Assembly (NCBI RefSeq): GCF_000524475.1
Contig: NZ_BAVQ01000003.1
Span: 124,001-188,000, forward strand
Direction: 5' to 3'
From: Tomitella biformata AHU 1821
GTDB lineage: Bacteria > Actinomycetota > Actinomycetes > Mycobacteriales > Mycobacteriaceae
DNA length: 64,000 nt
Below, one piece after another: positions 20,754 to 29,906 of this stretch (position 1 is its first letter; the number at the start of each line of letters is the position of its first letter). Position numbers and translations under genes: made by a program. The notes under the pieces are model-generated. The model saw only the letters and a list, made by a program, of their open reading frames with translations. It made no database searches and was not told where the DNA came from.

Positions 20754-21185
20754 TCAACCCGCTTGCGCCATACCTGGCTTAGCCTCGATCACGTCCTCGA
20801 CGACATCCAGAAACCGCTCGGCCTCACGCAGGAGCTGGTCCGCCTCCACTGAGGTGACCCGACCAGTCACGCCAGCCTCGATGGCGATGCGCCTGGCCGA
20901 GTGGTCGGCGAAGAACGCCGCCCACGTCGAGAGCTCCGGAGCCACGCCCATCAACAGGGCCCACGCACTGCCCGAGCCCTTCCGCCTATTCTGCTTACAT
21001 GGCCTCGCCGCTAACACCGCTGCCGCACCGCGCAACGCCGCCAGATAGGCCAACCGAAATCGCTCCGCCGACTCGGCGTCTCTTACGCACGCGGCCTCAG
21101 AGAGCAGGGAGTCTGCCCGCCCAAGCAGTTCGAACGCCCGGGGCGGGGCACTCGAAGGGGTCAGCGCGCTTCTCGTCGTTGTCAT
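20754..21185 (-). CDS. SAV_6107-type HEPN domain protein
   Basis: 143-residue all-helical protein resembling the actinobacterial HEPN_SAV_6107 family: RAFELLGRADSLLSEA, then FRLAYLAALRGAAAVLA, and a C-terminal LLREAERFLDVVEDVIEA. I do not see a clear RX4-6H nuclease motif, so RNase activity cannot be assumed. The ATG at 21183-21185 follows a near-ideal AGGAGGTTGCGAC site; the longer frame to 21290 is rejected. Divergent from the GNAT gene with 195 nt between, a pairing I recall from related genomes. Role unknown. Confidence 0.82.
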   Translation of the reverse strand: MTTTRSALTPSSAPPRAFELLGRADSLLSEAACVRDAESAERFRLAYLAALRGAAAVLAARPCKQNRRKGSGSAWALLMGVAPELSTWAAFFADHSARRIAIEAGVTGRVTSVEADQLLREAERFLDVVEDVIEAKPGMAQAG

Positions 21186-21380
21186 GTCGCAACCTCCTAG
21201 CCGGCGATCTCCATCTGCGTTTCGCGGCGCCCCGGTGCGAGTCCCGCCTCTCGGCCCGCACCGGGCCCACCACGTCGAATCTCCTGACATCGAGCCAGTT
21301 CGCGTCGAACATCGATTCGATAGTTTTGATGCTAACGCGACCCTCTGACAATTTCACCGTTCCCATCGGAGGATCCGGCC

Positions 21381-21965
21381 GTGACCATCACCATCGTTAA
21401 CCTGACAGCCCCGGCAATGCGCACGCGCATGTACGAGGCCCTATCGATATACGTGCAGGCCATGGGCTATCCCACCGGCGTTGAACATATGCGCGCCCCG
21501 CTGTGGAGCGAGCACATCCTGCGCGGGGGATGGCGGGCGGTCGGGGCGTTCGAGTGCCCCGCGCCGGCAGATATCGGACCCCATACTCCGCTGCTGGGCA
21601 TCGCCTACGGTTACCGCGGCACGCCCGCATACTGGTGGGACATCCAGGTCCGCGAGGGCTTGACGCACAGTGGGGCCAGCCGCCGGCTGCTGGACAATTA
21701 CTTCGAGCTGACCGAGCTCCACGTGCACCCCGAGCAACAAGGCCGCGGCATCGGCCGCCACCTGCTGCAGGCACTTCTCGACGGCCGCGCCGAGGATCGA
21801 GTTCTACTCTCCACCCCCGAGGTGCCAGACGAGGACAACCGGGCGTGGAGCCTCTATCGCCGTCTCGGCTTCCAGGACGTGCTGCGCCACTTCACCTTCC
21901 GAGGCGACCAGCGGCCCTTTGCCGTCCTTGGCCGCGAACTGCCGCTCCCAGTCGATCCGGCATAG
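21381..21965 (+). CDS. GNAT family N-acetyltransferase (Rv2170-like)
   Basis: 194-residue acetyltransferase. The acetyl-CoA loop is QQGRGIGRHLL (the Q/RxxGxG/A motif) after ELHVHPE, and SLYRRLGFQDV is the C-terminal GNAT strand-helix. An N-terminal domain precedes it (MYEALSIYVQAMGYP). Start GTG at 21381 with a GGAGGA site. The M. tuberculosis homologue Rv2170 is reported as a protein lysine acetyltransferase acting on isocitrate dehydrogenase; whether this one does is unknown. Confidence 0.9.
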   Translation: MTITIVNLTAPAMRTRMYEALSIYVQAMGYPTGVEHMRAPLWSEHILRGGWRAVGAFECPAPADIGPHTPLLGIAYGYRGTPAYWWDIQVREGLTHSGASRRLLDNYFELTELHVHPEQQGRGIGRHLLQALLDGRAEDRVLLSTPEVPDEDNRAWSLYRRLGFQDVLRHFTFRGDQRPFAVLGRELPLPVDPA

Positions 21966-21976
21966 CAGCTGTCACC

Positions 21977-21982
21977 TAGCCT
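21977..21982 (+). promoter_or_regulatory. Candidate -10 of leaderless FAD-oxidoreductase mRNA
   Basis: TAGCCT, exactly 6 nt before the GTG at 21989, with no ribosome site between. This is the usual layout of leaderless actinobacterial transcripts. Confidence 0.5.
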
Positions 21983-21988
21983 GGCCCT

Positions 21989-23590
21989 GTGTTGGATGCG
22001 ATCGTGGTCGGCAGCGGCCACAATGCCCTGGTCTCAGCGTGCTACTTGGCCGACGCCGGATGGTCCGTAGAAGTCCTCGAGCGAGATACCGTGCCCGGAG
22101 GAGCCGTCTCCACGGTGGAGCGATTCCCCGGCCACTTGATCGACCGCGGCTCCTCCGCCCACCTGATGATCCGCCACAGCGGCATCATCGAAGAGCTGGG
22201 GCTGGCGCGGTTCGGCCTGGAGTACGCGGAGTGCGATCCCTGGGCCTTCGCCCCCGCGCCGCCCGATCAACCGGACAGGCCGGGGATCGTGTTCCACTCC
22301 GACCTCGATCTGACCTGCGCGTCCATCGCGGCGGCCTGCGGGCAACGCGACGCCGACGCGTACCGGCACTTCGTCGGGATCTGGGGCCCGCTCTCGCGCC
22401 GGGTGATGAGCGCGTTCGGCGGGCCGCCGACCGGCGTTTCCCTGGGCCGCGCGTTCGCGGCGCTGGGCGTGCCGAGCCTGCTGGGCGGCGAGGGCGGGGA
22501 CATCGGCGAGGTCGCGCACACCTTCCTCGCCACGGGCGATGCCCTGTTGGACGAACATTTCGACGACGAGCCCCTCAAGGCCGCCCTGGCGTGGTTCGGC
22601 GCGCAGTCCGGGCCGCCGATGTCGGAGCCGGGCACCGCTCCGATGGTCGGGTTCGCCGCGCTGATGCACTCCCTTCCCCCCGGCCGGGCGATCGGGGGTA
22701 GCGGCGCCCTCACCGCGGCCATGGTGGCGAAGTTGCGCGCCGGTGGGTCCGCGGTCTCCCTCGGCGACGGCGCCACCGCGCTCCGGCGGCGCCCCGATGG
22801 CTCGTGGTCCGTCGCCACCGAACTCGGCCGGACGCTCACCGCGCGCACTGTCGTCGCCGGCTGCCACATTCTCACCACCTTGGACCTGCTCGAGGACAGC
22901 CCGCGGAGCGCGGCCTGGCGCAGGAAGATCCGCGTCGGCCCCGGTATCGGGATGGCCGTGCGGCTGGCCACCACCGCGCTGCCCGTCTACCCGAGCGCGC
23001 CGGCCCTGACCGGAGCCGGGGTGCACGCCGGCCTACAGCTGCTGGTGAACGACAGGGCCCACCTGCGCGCCGGACACGGCGCGGCACTGGCCGGGCAGCT
23101 GCCACCGCGGCCGGCCTCGCTCGCGATGACGTTCAGCGCGGTGGACCCCAGCTTGTCCCCGCCCGGCGAGCATCAGATGACGCTGTGGTCGCAGTGGCAC
23201 CCCTACCGGATCGCCGATGGCCGCACGTGGGCCGAGGTGGCGGAGTCCGAGGCCGATCGGGTGGTCGCCGAGATCGAGCGGCATGCACCTGGGTTCGAGT
23301 CCACGATCACGGCCCGGCACATCCAGTCCCCTGTCGAGCTGGAGCGGGAGTTGGGCCTGGTCGGCGGGAACATCATGCACGTGGAGATGTCCCTCGACCA
23401 GATGCTGCCGTTCCGGCCGACTCCGGAGCTCTCGGGCCATCGCATCCCCGAGCTGCCCGGGCTGTATCTGACCGGGGCGTCCACGCATCCCGGTGGCGGC
23501 GTCAGCGGCTATAGCGGCCGCACTGCGGCGCGGCTGGCGCTGGCCGACGCCCGGGGCGGCCTACTCCGACGGCTGTGGGCCCGGAGATGA
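21989..23590 (+). CDS. Phytoene-dehydrogenase-like NAD(P)/FAD oxidoreductase
   Basis: COG1233-type flavoprotein of 533 residues. N-terminal FAD dinucleotide motif AIVVGSGHNALVSACYLADAG followed by VLERDTVPGGAV (each part short of a full fingerprint but clear). The C-terminal FAD motif is LPGLYLTGASTHPGGGVSGYSGR. Closest in kind to PYROXD2-like proteins rather than to true CrtI; substrate unknown. GTG start without a ribosome site but with a -10-like hexamer 6 nt upstream, so probably leaderless. It sits between the Rv2170 and Rv2171 equivalents, which adjoin in M. tuberculosis, so it is an insertion or an ancestral gene lost there. Confidence 0.9.
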   Translation: MLDAIVVGSGHNALVSACYLADAGWSVEVLERDTVPGGAVSTVERFPGHLIDRGSSAHLMIRHSGIIEELGLARFGLEYAECDPWAFAPAPPDQPDRPGIVFHSDLDLTCASIAAACGQRDADAYRHFVGIWGPLSRRVMSAFGGPPTGVSLGRAFAALGVPSLLGGEGGDIGEVAHTFLATGDALLDEHFDDEPLKAALAWFGAQSGPPMSEPGTAPMVGFAALMHSLPPGRAIGGSGALTAAMVAKLRAGGSAVSLGDGATALRRRPDGSWSVATELGRTLTARTVVAGCHILTTLDLLEDSPRSAAWRRKIRVGPGIGMAVRLATTALPVYPSAPALTGAGVHAGLQLLVNDRAHLRAGHGAALAGQLPPRPASLAMTFSAVDPSLSPPGEHQMTLWSQWHPYRIADGRTWAEVAESEADRVVAEIERHAPGFESTITARHIQSPVELERELGLVGGNIMHVEMSLDQMLPFRPTPELSGHRIPELPGLYLTGASTHPGGGVSGYSGRTAARLALADARGGLLRRLWARR

Positions 23591-23657
23591 CACACCACGA
23601 CGCGCAAATCGACGGCAATGGCCAGCATCATGGCCGGGGGCTGGCACGATAGCTGCT

Positions 23658-24329
23658 GTGTCCACCACCATTCCGCAGAGCAGACGTGCCCGAATCCTCG
23701 CGTTGACGGCGCTGTTCGCTGTGCTGGTACCACTGCTCAGCGGTTGCCTACGGGTCCAGATGACGATGGGCGTGTCTAAGTCCGACCTGGTCACGGGCCA
23801 TCTTGTGGTGGCCACGGTGCCCAAGGACGGCATCGACAAGGGTCCACAGCTGTCCGTGCCGGACGCGTTGGCGGACAAGATGCGGGTGCAGGATTACCGC
23901 CAGGACGGCTATGTGGGCACCGAGATCTACTTCACCGACCTGACTTTCAGCGAGGTGCGCAGCCTGGGCTCGCTGGACCCCGAGCACAGCACGCTGTTCT
24001 CGCTGGCATTCGGCCGCGCGGGCGACACTGTCACGTTCAACGGCAGCGCGGATCTGACCACAGTGCCCGAGGCGGGCGATGTCGAGCTGCGGGTCAACTT
24101 CCCCATCCGCCCCGCCAGCACGGACGGGAACCGCGATAGCGAGACCGCCGTCTCCTGGCGGCTCCCGAACGGGGAGAAGAGCACGATGAGCGCGGTCGTC
24201 GCGTACCCGGACCCGAACACCCGCGGCCTCACGGCCTGGATTTCGCTGGTGTCTTTGTTGGCCCTCGCGGCCGCGGGCCTGGCGGGCTACCTGGCCTGGC
24301 GCAGCCGGGACCAGTCGCCCAAGCCGTGA
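23658..24329 (+). CDS. lppM: LppM family lipoprotein
   Basis: 223-residue lipoprotein. Signal sequence with lipobox LLSGC at about residues 26-30, a beta-rich extracytoplasmic domain, and a C-terminal membrane helix (about 194-215) with a short basic tail RSRDQSPKP. Rv2171 (LppM) has the same arrangement and is linked to phagosome manipulation in M. tuberculosis; in a non-pathogen it is more likely a general envelope factor. I chose the GTG at 23658 because it places the signal peptide correctly; the longer frame to 23493 overlaps the upstream gene. Confidence 0.9.
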   Translation: MSTTIPQSRRARILALTALFAVLVPLLSGCLRVQMTMGVSKSDLVTGHLVVATVPKDGIDKGPQLSVPDALADKMRVQDYRQDGYVGTEIYFTDLTFSEVRSLGSLDPEHSTLFSLAFGRAGDTVTFNGSADLTTVPEAGDVELRVNFPIRPASTDGNRDSETAVSWRLPNGEKSTMSAVVAYPDPNTRGLTAWISLVSLLALAAAGLAGYLAWRSRDQSPKP

Positions 24330-24358
24330 CCGTGCCCGCCCGCTGAGGCGCCCGCCCG

Positions 24359-25306
24359 CTAGGGCTGCAGCGCCACCGCTGGGGCCAGCCCCAGATTCTG
24401 CAGCACCTCGCGGGTCGCCCGGGAGAAGTTCAACGTGATGAAGTGCAGCGAGGGCGCGCCCTCGGCGATCAGCCTCTCGCCCATCTCCGTCGCGTAGGCG
24501 ATGCCCTCTTCGCGGACCGCCGCGCGATCTTCCTCGGGTCCAGTGCCGGCTGCCCGGGTCAGCCGCTCCTCCAGCGCCGCCGGCAGCTTCGAGCCGGACA
24601 GCTCCATCATGCGACGCACCGACCGCAGCGAGGTGATGGGCATGATCTCGGGGATGATCGGCTTCGCGCCCTCGAAGGGGTCGCAGGCGACCACACGATC
24701 ACGCAGCCGCAGATAATCCTCGACATCGAAGAACATCTGCGTGATCGAGTACTCGGCGCCCGCGCGCAGCTTCCGCACGAGGTATTTGGTGTCCGACTCA
24801 AGGCTCTCCGAGCGGTGGTGGCCCTCGGGGAATGACGCCACGCCCACATGGAAATCACCGAGGTCGCGAACCAGGGAGACGAGCTCCTCGGCGTACTCGA
24901 CGCCCTCCGGGTGCTGCTCCCACTCGCCGAGCGGATCGCCGGGCGGGTCGCCACGCAGCACGAGGATGTTGCTGATGCCCTTGTCCGCGTAGGAGCCCAC
25001 CATGGCGCGCAACTCGTTGATGCTGTGCCCCACAGCCGTCAGGTGCGCCACCGGCAGCAGCGTCGTCTCCTGGGCGATCTGACCGGTGATCCGCACTGTG
25101 CGGTCCCGCGTCGACCCGCCGGCGCCATAGGTGATCGACGCGAACGCCGGCCCCAGCTGCTCGAAATCGCGGGCGGTCCGCCACAGGCGCGCCTCTGCCG
25201 CCTCATCCCGCGGCGGAAAGAACTCCACCGAGAATGGGATCCGGCGATCATCCCCAGATTTGATCCGGTCGACAATCGACGGCGTCTTAGTCACTCGCGC
25301 GGGCAC
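24359..25306 (-). CDS. metF: 5,10-methylenetetrahydrofolate reductase
   Basis: Flavin-dependent enzyme making 5-methyl-THF for methionine synthesis. 315 residues, TIM-barrel. FSVEFFPPRDEAAE at the N-terminus has the catalytic Glu, followed by SITYGAGGSTRD, HLTAVGHS, NILVLRGDPP, VASFPEGHH and the ITQMFFDVEDY motif. GTG start with GGGGAGG site. Convergent with lppM (29-nt gap) and divergent from the polyprenyl synthase. Rv2172c equivalent. Confidence 0.96.
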   Translation of the reverse strand: MPARVTKTPSIVDRIKSGDDRRIPFSVEFFPPRDEAAEARLWRTARDFEQLGPAFASITYGAGGSTRDRTVRITGQIAQETTLLPVAHLTAVGHSINELRAMVGSYADKGISNILVLRGDPPGDPLGEWEQHPEGVEYAEELVSLVRDLGDFHVGVASFPEGHHRSESLESDTKYLVRKLRAGAEYSITQMFFDVEDYLRLRDRVVACDPFEGAKPIIPEIMPITSLRSVRRMMELSGSKLPAALEERLTRAAGTGPEEDRAAVREEGIAYATEMGERLIAEGAPSLHFITLNFSRATREVLQNLGLAPAVALQP

Positions 25307-25495
25307 CGCGGCCTCCCCTTCACTTCAGCATTCACCCAGTGATCATAGTTCTGAGTCCGAGATCGCCAACATCGCCACGGACCGGGGTGACCCCAGACAC
25401 AATTGGCACAGAAGTAGAGTTGTTGGAGTATCGCCACGTCCGTGACACCCATTACCCGCAGCAGCGCACCGCTGTGTTCCTTCAGGAGGCACCCC

Positions 25496-26614
25496 CTGTC
25501 TGCCGGACCCGACTCCCCAGTGTCCACCGACGCTGACCTGACCCCGGACGCGCAATTGCGGGCAGCAGTCGACTCGGCGCTGCGCGCATTCTTCGACGAG
25601 CGCCGTGCGGTGACCGCCAGGGTCGGTAGCGAGTTCGTGGAGATCGCGGACCAGCTCGAGCAGTTCGTGCTGCGCGGGGGCAAGCGGATTCGGCCGCTGT
25701 TCGCCTGGACCGGCTGGCTCAGCGGCGGCGGCGAGGCTCAGGGCCCGCAGGCCGACGCCATGGTCAAGTGCTGTGCCGCACTGGAGCTGGTGCAGGCCTG
25801 CGCGCTCATCCACGACGACATCATCGACTCCTCCGCGACCCGCCGCGGCTACCCCACCGTGCACGTCGCGGTCGCGGGCAGGCATCGCAACAGCGGCGCA
25901 CTGGGCGATGCGGACCATTTCGGCGTCTCGGTCGCGATCCTGCTGGGCGACCTGGCGCTGGCGTGGGCCGACGACATGGTCCGCGAGTCCGGCCTGGCCG
26001 CCGACGCCATGGCCCGCATCTCCCCCATCTGGGCCGCGATGCGCACCGAGGTGCTCGGCGGCCAACTCCTCGACATCCACAGCGAGGCCCGGGGCGATGA
26101 GAGCCTCGAGTCCGCAATGCGCGTCAACCGCTATAAGACCGCCGCGTACACGGTCGAGCGCCCGCTCCAGCTCGGCGCCGCCGCTGCAGGCGCCGGGGAC
26201 GCCCTGATCGAGACCTTCCGCGAGCTCGGCACGGACCTCGGCATCGCGTTCCAGCTCCGCGACGACCTGCTCGGCGTGTTCGGGGACCCAGCGGTGACCG
26301 GCAAGCCGTCCGGCGACGATCTCCGCGAGGGCAAGCGCACGGTCCTGTTGGCCGCCGCACTGGCCCGGGCCGACGCCACCGAGCCGGAGACTGCGGAGCT
26401 GTTGCGCGCGAGCATCGGGGCGGACCTCACCGACGCCCAGATCGCGGGCCTGCGCAACGTGTTCACCTCCCTGGGCGCCGTCGACGAGGTGGAGGCGCTG
26501 ATCCTCACGCTGACCGACCGCGCCGAGGCCGCACTCGTCGCCAGCGACGCCAACGCCGCCGCGGCGGCCCTGCTTCGTCCGATGTTCGCCACCGCGACCG
26601 CCCGGACATCCTGA
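25496..26614 (+). CDS. Polyprenyl (geranylgeranyl-type) diphosphate synthase
   Basis: Trans-prenyltransferase (Rv2173/IdsA2 position, GrcC/CrtE-like) that chain-elongates IPP; in this operon it would supply GGPP to phytoene synthase. About 372 residues, with GGKRIRPLF, the first aspartate motif HDDIIDSSATRRG and the second RDDLLGVFGD. The start is uncertain. The only strong ribosome site, AGGAGG at 25484-25489, precedes an in-frame CTG at 25496; GTG codons at 25442 and 25520 are the conventional alternatives. Stop and crtI start overlap as TGATG. First gene of a four-gene operon. Confidence 0.92.
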   Translation: MSAGPDSPVSTDADLTPDAQLRAAVDSALRAFFDERRAVTARVGSEFVEIADQLEQFVLRGGKRIRPLFAWTGWLSGGGEAQGPQADAMVKCCAALELVQACALIHDDIIDSSATRRGYPTVHVAVAGRHRNSGALGDADHFGVSVAILLGDLALAWADDMVRESGLAADAMARISPIWAAMRTEVLGGQLLDIHSEARGDESLESAMRVNRYKTAAYTVERPLQLGAAAAGAGDALIETFRELGTDLGIAFQLRDDLLGVFGDPAVTGKPSGDDLREGKRTVLLAAALARADATEPETAELLRASIGADLTDAQIAGLRNVFTSLGAVDEVEALILTLTDRAEAALVASDANAAAAALLRPMFATATARTS

Positions 26615-28269
26615 TGCGGGCGGTCACTGGCGCCACCGACAAGGTGGTGATCGTCGGCGCAGGCCTGTCGGGCCTGTCCGCCGCGTTGCACCTTCTCGGC
26701 GCCGGCCGCCAGGTCACCCTCCTCGAGCGCGACCCCACCCCGGGCGGGCGCATGGGCATCCTGCCCGGGCCCGGCTATCAGATGGACTCCGGCGCCACCG
26801 TCCTCACGATGCCGGAACTGGTCTACGACGCCCTCGCCGCCGTCGGCCTCGGCCCAGAGGACACCTCTCCGCCGCTGCGGATCTCCCGCCTCGACCCGTC
26901 GTATCACGCCCGCTTCCCCGACGGCGACCACCTGAACGTGCACTCGGACCCGGACGCGATGGCCCAGGAGATCGCCCGCGTCTTCGGCCAGCGCGAGGTC
27001 GACGGCTATGTGCGGCTGCGTGCGTGGCTCGAGCGGATGTTCACCGCCGAGTTCGACCGCTTCATGGACTCCAACTTCGACTCTCCCCTGGATATGGTCG
27101 GCTCCCCCGCCGCCGTCGCCGACCTCGTGCGGGTGACCGCACTCGGGGGCTTCGGCAGGCTCGGTCCCAAGGTCGCGTCGTTCATCACCGATCCCCGCCT
27201 CCAGCGCGTGTTCACCTTCCAGGCTCTGTACGCGGGCCTCGCACCCCGCCGCGCGCTGTCCGTCTACGGCGCGATCCCCCACATGGACACCTCCCTCGGC
27301 GTGTACTTCCCCGAGGGCGGCATGGCCGCGGTGACGTTGGCACTGGCCGACGCGTTCACCAGCGCCGGCGGCGTCCTGGAGTTGGGCGCCGACGTGTCCG
27401 GGGTGGACTTCGCCGGCGACCGGGCTAGCGCCGTGCGCACCGCCGACGGCCGGGCCTTCGCGTGCGACTCCCTCATCCTCACGCCGGACCTGCCCGTCGT
27501 TGACGCGCTCCTCGCCAGGTCGAGCGCCCGCTGGCCCCGGCGCGGCACCCGCTGGTCACCGTCCGCCGTCGTGCTCCACGGCACGGTCGACCGCTCGACG
27601 TCCCAGCATTGGGGCGCCCCCCACCACCACACCATCGACTTCGGCGACGCCTGGGAGCAGACCTTCGCCGAGATCACCGCCCGGCGGGGCCGCGGCCGCC
27701 TGATGAGCGACCCATCGCTGCTCGTCACCCGGCCGGGGCTCAGCGACCCGGGGCTCAACCTGCCCGGCAACCGCGAGCTGCTCTCCGTCCTCGCGCCGTG
27801 CCCAAACCTCGATAGCGCACCCCTGGCCTGGGACAACCTCGCCGGTCCGTACTCGGCGGAGATCCTGACCACCCTGGAGGGCCGGGGCTACCACGGCATC
27901 GCGGACCACCGGTCCGGGTTCCAGGTGGACCGCGTGCTGACACCCGCGAGTTGGCGGGCGCAGGGCATGGGCGCGGGCTCGCCTTTCGCCGCGGCGCACA
28001 CGTTCCCGCAGACCGGGCCGTTCCGACGCCCGAATCTGGTGCGGGGCCTGCAGAACGTGGTGCTCGCCGGTAGCAGCACCACCCCCGGCGTCGGCGTCCC
28101 GACGACCCTGATCTCCGGCCGGCTGGCCGCGCAGCGGATCGTCGGCGGACGCGCCGAATTGGCCCGCGTGTCCAACAGCAGGCGCACAGCGGCTATCCTT
28201 GGCGGTCGTTCACGTCCGCAGCACCGTGCCACACGGCCGCGTGAGTATCTGGGGGAAAATCACAATTGA
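26614..28269 (+). CDS. crtI: Phytoene desaturase CrtI
   Basis: FAD-dependent desaturase converting phytoene toward lycopene or neurosporene. 551 residues. N-terminal FAD motif VVIVGAGLSGLSAALHLLG, then LLERDPTPGGRMG and MDSGATVLTMPEL; AGLAPRRALSVYGAIPHMD in the middle; C-terminal bacterial-type phytoene dehydrogenase signature VLAGSSTTPGVGVPTTLISG. One-base overlap with the prenyl synthase upstream and 4-nt overlap with mptA downstream. About 25 extra basic residues at the C-terminus. Confidence 0.94.
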   Translation: MRAVTGATDKVVIVGAGLSGLSAALHLLGAGRQVTLLERDPTPGGRMGILPGPGYQMDSGATVLTMPELVYDALAAVGLGPEDTSPPLRISRLDPSYHARFPDGDHLNVHSDPDAMAQEIARVFGQREVDGYVRLRAWLERMFTAEFDRFMDSNFDSPLDMVGSPAAVADLVRVTALGGFGRLGPKVASFITDPRLQRVFTFQALYAGLAPRRALSVYGAIPHMDTSLGVYFPEGGMAAVTLALADAFTSAGGVLELGADVSGVDFAGDRASAVRTADGRAFACDSLILTPDLPVVDALLARSSARWPRRGTRWSPSAVVLHGTVDRSTSQHWGAPHHHTIDFGDAWEQTFAEITARRGRGRLMSDPSLLVTRPGLSDPGLNLPGNRELLSVLAPCPNLDSAPLAWDNLAGPYSAEILTTLEGRGYHGIADHRSGFQVDRVLTPASWRAQGMGAGSPFAAAHTFPQTGPFRRPNLVRGLQNVVLAGSSTTPGVGVPTTLISGRLAAQRIVGGRAELARVSNSRRTAAILGGRSRPQHRATRPREYLGENHN

Positions 28270-29906
28270 GCACCACCCCCAACCCGTCCCCGCCAGCGCA
28301 ACGCTCCTGGTGGGCCACCGCGCCCGCTGAGGCGTACAACTTCCTCTGGCGCGGCGAGGGCCGCATCGCGCTCCCGGGACTCATCGGAGCCCTGCTCATG
28401 GTCTTCGGCGGCTTCGGCTCCGGCGCACTGCGCCAGCGGGACCACCTGCTCGAGGCCATGTTCCTGTCCTGGTTGCGCTTCGGCCACGGCCAGATCCTCT
28501 CCGGCATCCTCGTGTGGGCCGGTGTCCTGCTGATGATCGCCGCCTGGGTGCGGCTGGGACGCGCCGCGCTGGCCGGCAAGATCACGCTCAAGCAGATGTA
28601 CTGGGTGGTGCCGCTGTGGACCACCCCGCTGCTGTTCTCGGTGCCGCTATTCAGCCGCGACGCCTACTCCTACCTGGCCCAGGGCGCCCTCGTGCGCGAC
28701 GGCTTCAACCCCTACGAGGTCGGCCCGGTCGTCAACCCCGGACTGCTGCTCGACAACGTCAGCACCGTCTGGACCACCACCACCACCCCGTACGGCCCCG
28801 CCCACCTGCTGCTCACGCGCGGCATCACGATGATCACGGGGGAGAACGTCGTCTCCGGCACCATGCTGCTGCGCCTGACGATGCTGCCCGGCTTGGCACT
28901 CATGGTGTGGGCGGTGCCCCGCATCGCGCGCCACCTGGGCGGCAATCCCACGATCGCGCTGTGGCTCGGTGTCCTCAATCCCCTGGTCCTGGTGCATCTG
29001 ATTGGCGGTGTGCACAACGAGGTCCTCATGGTCGGCCTCATGGCGGCCGGGATCGTGCTGGTGCTCGAGCGCAAGCACCTTCCCGGGATCGCGCTGATCG
29101 CCGTCGCCGTCGCCGTGAAGGCGACGGCCGGCGCCGCGCTGCCGTTCATGGTGTGGATTTGGATGCGCCATATCCGCGACGACGCGGAGCTGCGCGGCGA
29201 GGAGCCGCCGAACTGGCTCCGGACCTTCCTGAAGACCGCGGGCGCCGGCGCCGCGACGTTCATCGCGATCTTCGCCGCGATCTCGCTCATGGCGGGCGTC
29301 GGGCTCGGCTGGTTGACTGCCCTGTCCGGCTCCAACAAGATCATCAACTGGCTCTCGCTGCCGACCGCGGTGGCCCAGCTCTACACCCTCGCCACCTCAT
29401 GGTTCACGCATGTGCAGCTCGCGCCGGTCCTGCAGGTCACCCGCCTGATCTCGGCGGTCACCCTGGTCGCCATCGTCATCGCCGTCATCATCCGGTACCG
29501 CAACACCGTCCGGCAGGCGATGCTCGGCATCGTGTTCGCCATGATCGCCATCGTGTTGCTCTCCCCCGCAGCGCTGCCCTGGTATTACTCGTGGCCGCTG
29601 GCCATCGGCGCTGGATTCGCCCTGTCCACCACCACGCTCGCGGTGCTGGTGGGGCTGTGCACCTGGATGATGCTGATCTTCCAGCCGGACGGCTCCATCG
29701 GGATGTACCAGTGGTACCACGTGCTGATCGCCACCGCGTGCGCTGTCGTGGCCGCGGTCTCGCTGACGCGGGAGGACCCGCTGCGACTGCGCCGGTTCCT
29801 CGCCGCAAAACCTGCCGATACCACCGCCGACCCCACCACCGCTGGCCCAGCGCCCGCGCCCGGTCCGGAATTGGTCTCTGACGGTCCTGCTCGCGATGGC
29901 GTCTGA
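28266..29906 (+). CDS. mptA: Alpha-1,6-mannopyranosyltransferase MptA
   Basis: GT-C fold, polyprenyl-phosphate-mannose-dependent enzyme that extends the lipomannan backbone at the outer membrane face (Rv2174). 546 residues, about 12-13 membrane helices. The first extracytoplasmic loop carries the acidic motif in FSRDAYSYLAQGALV, followed by GFNPYEVGP and TTPYGPAHL. A Pro/Ala-rich C-tail ends the protein. TTG start at 28266 with GGGGGAAAA upstream, overlapping the crtI TGA; its last 11 nt overlap crtB. It is sandwiched between two carotenoid genes. Confidence 0.93.
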   Translation: MSTTPNPSPPAQRSWWATAPAEAYNFLWRGEGRIALPGLIGALLMVFGGFGSGALRQRDHLLEAMFLSWLRFGHGQILSGILVWAGVLLMIAAWVRLGRAALAGKITLKQMYWVVPLWTTPLLFSVPLFSRDAYSYLAQGALVRDGFNPYEVGPVVNPGLLLDNVSTVWTTTTTPYGPAHLLLTRGITMITGENVVSGTMLLRLTMLPGLALMVWAVPRIARHLGGNPTIALWLGVLNPLVLVHLIGGVHNEVLMVGLMAAGIVLVLERKHLPGIALIAVAVAVKATAGAALPFMVWIWMRHIRDDAELRGEEPPNWLRTFLKTAGAGAATFIAIFAAISLMAGVGLGWLTALSGSNKIINWLSLPTAVAQLYTLATSWFTHVQLAPVLQVTRLISAVTLVAIVIAVIIRYRNTVRQAMLGIVFAMIAIVLLSPAALPWYYSWPLAIGAGFALSTTTLAVLVGLCTWMMLIFQPDGSIGMYQWYHVLIATACAVVAAVSLTREDPLRLRRFLAAKPADTTADPTTAGPAPAPGPELVSDGPARDGV

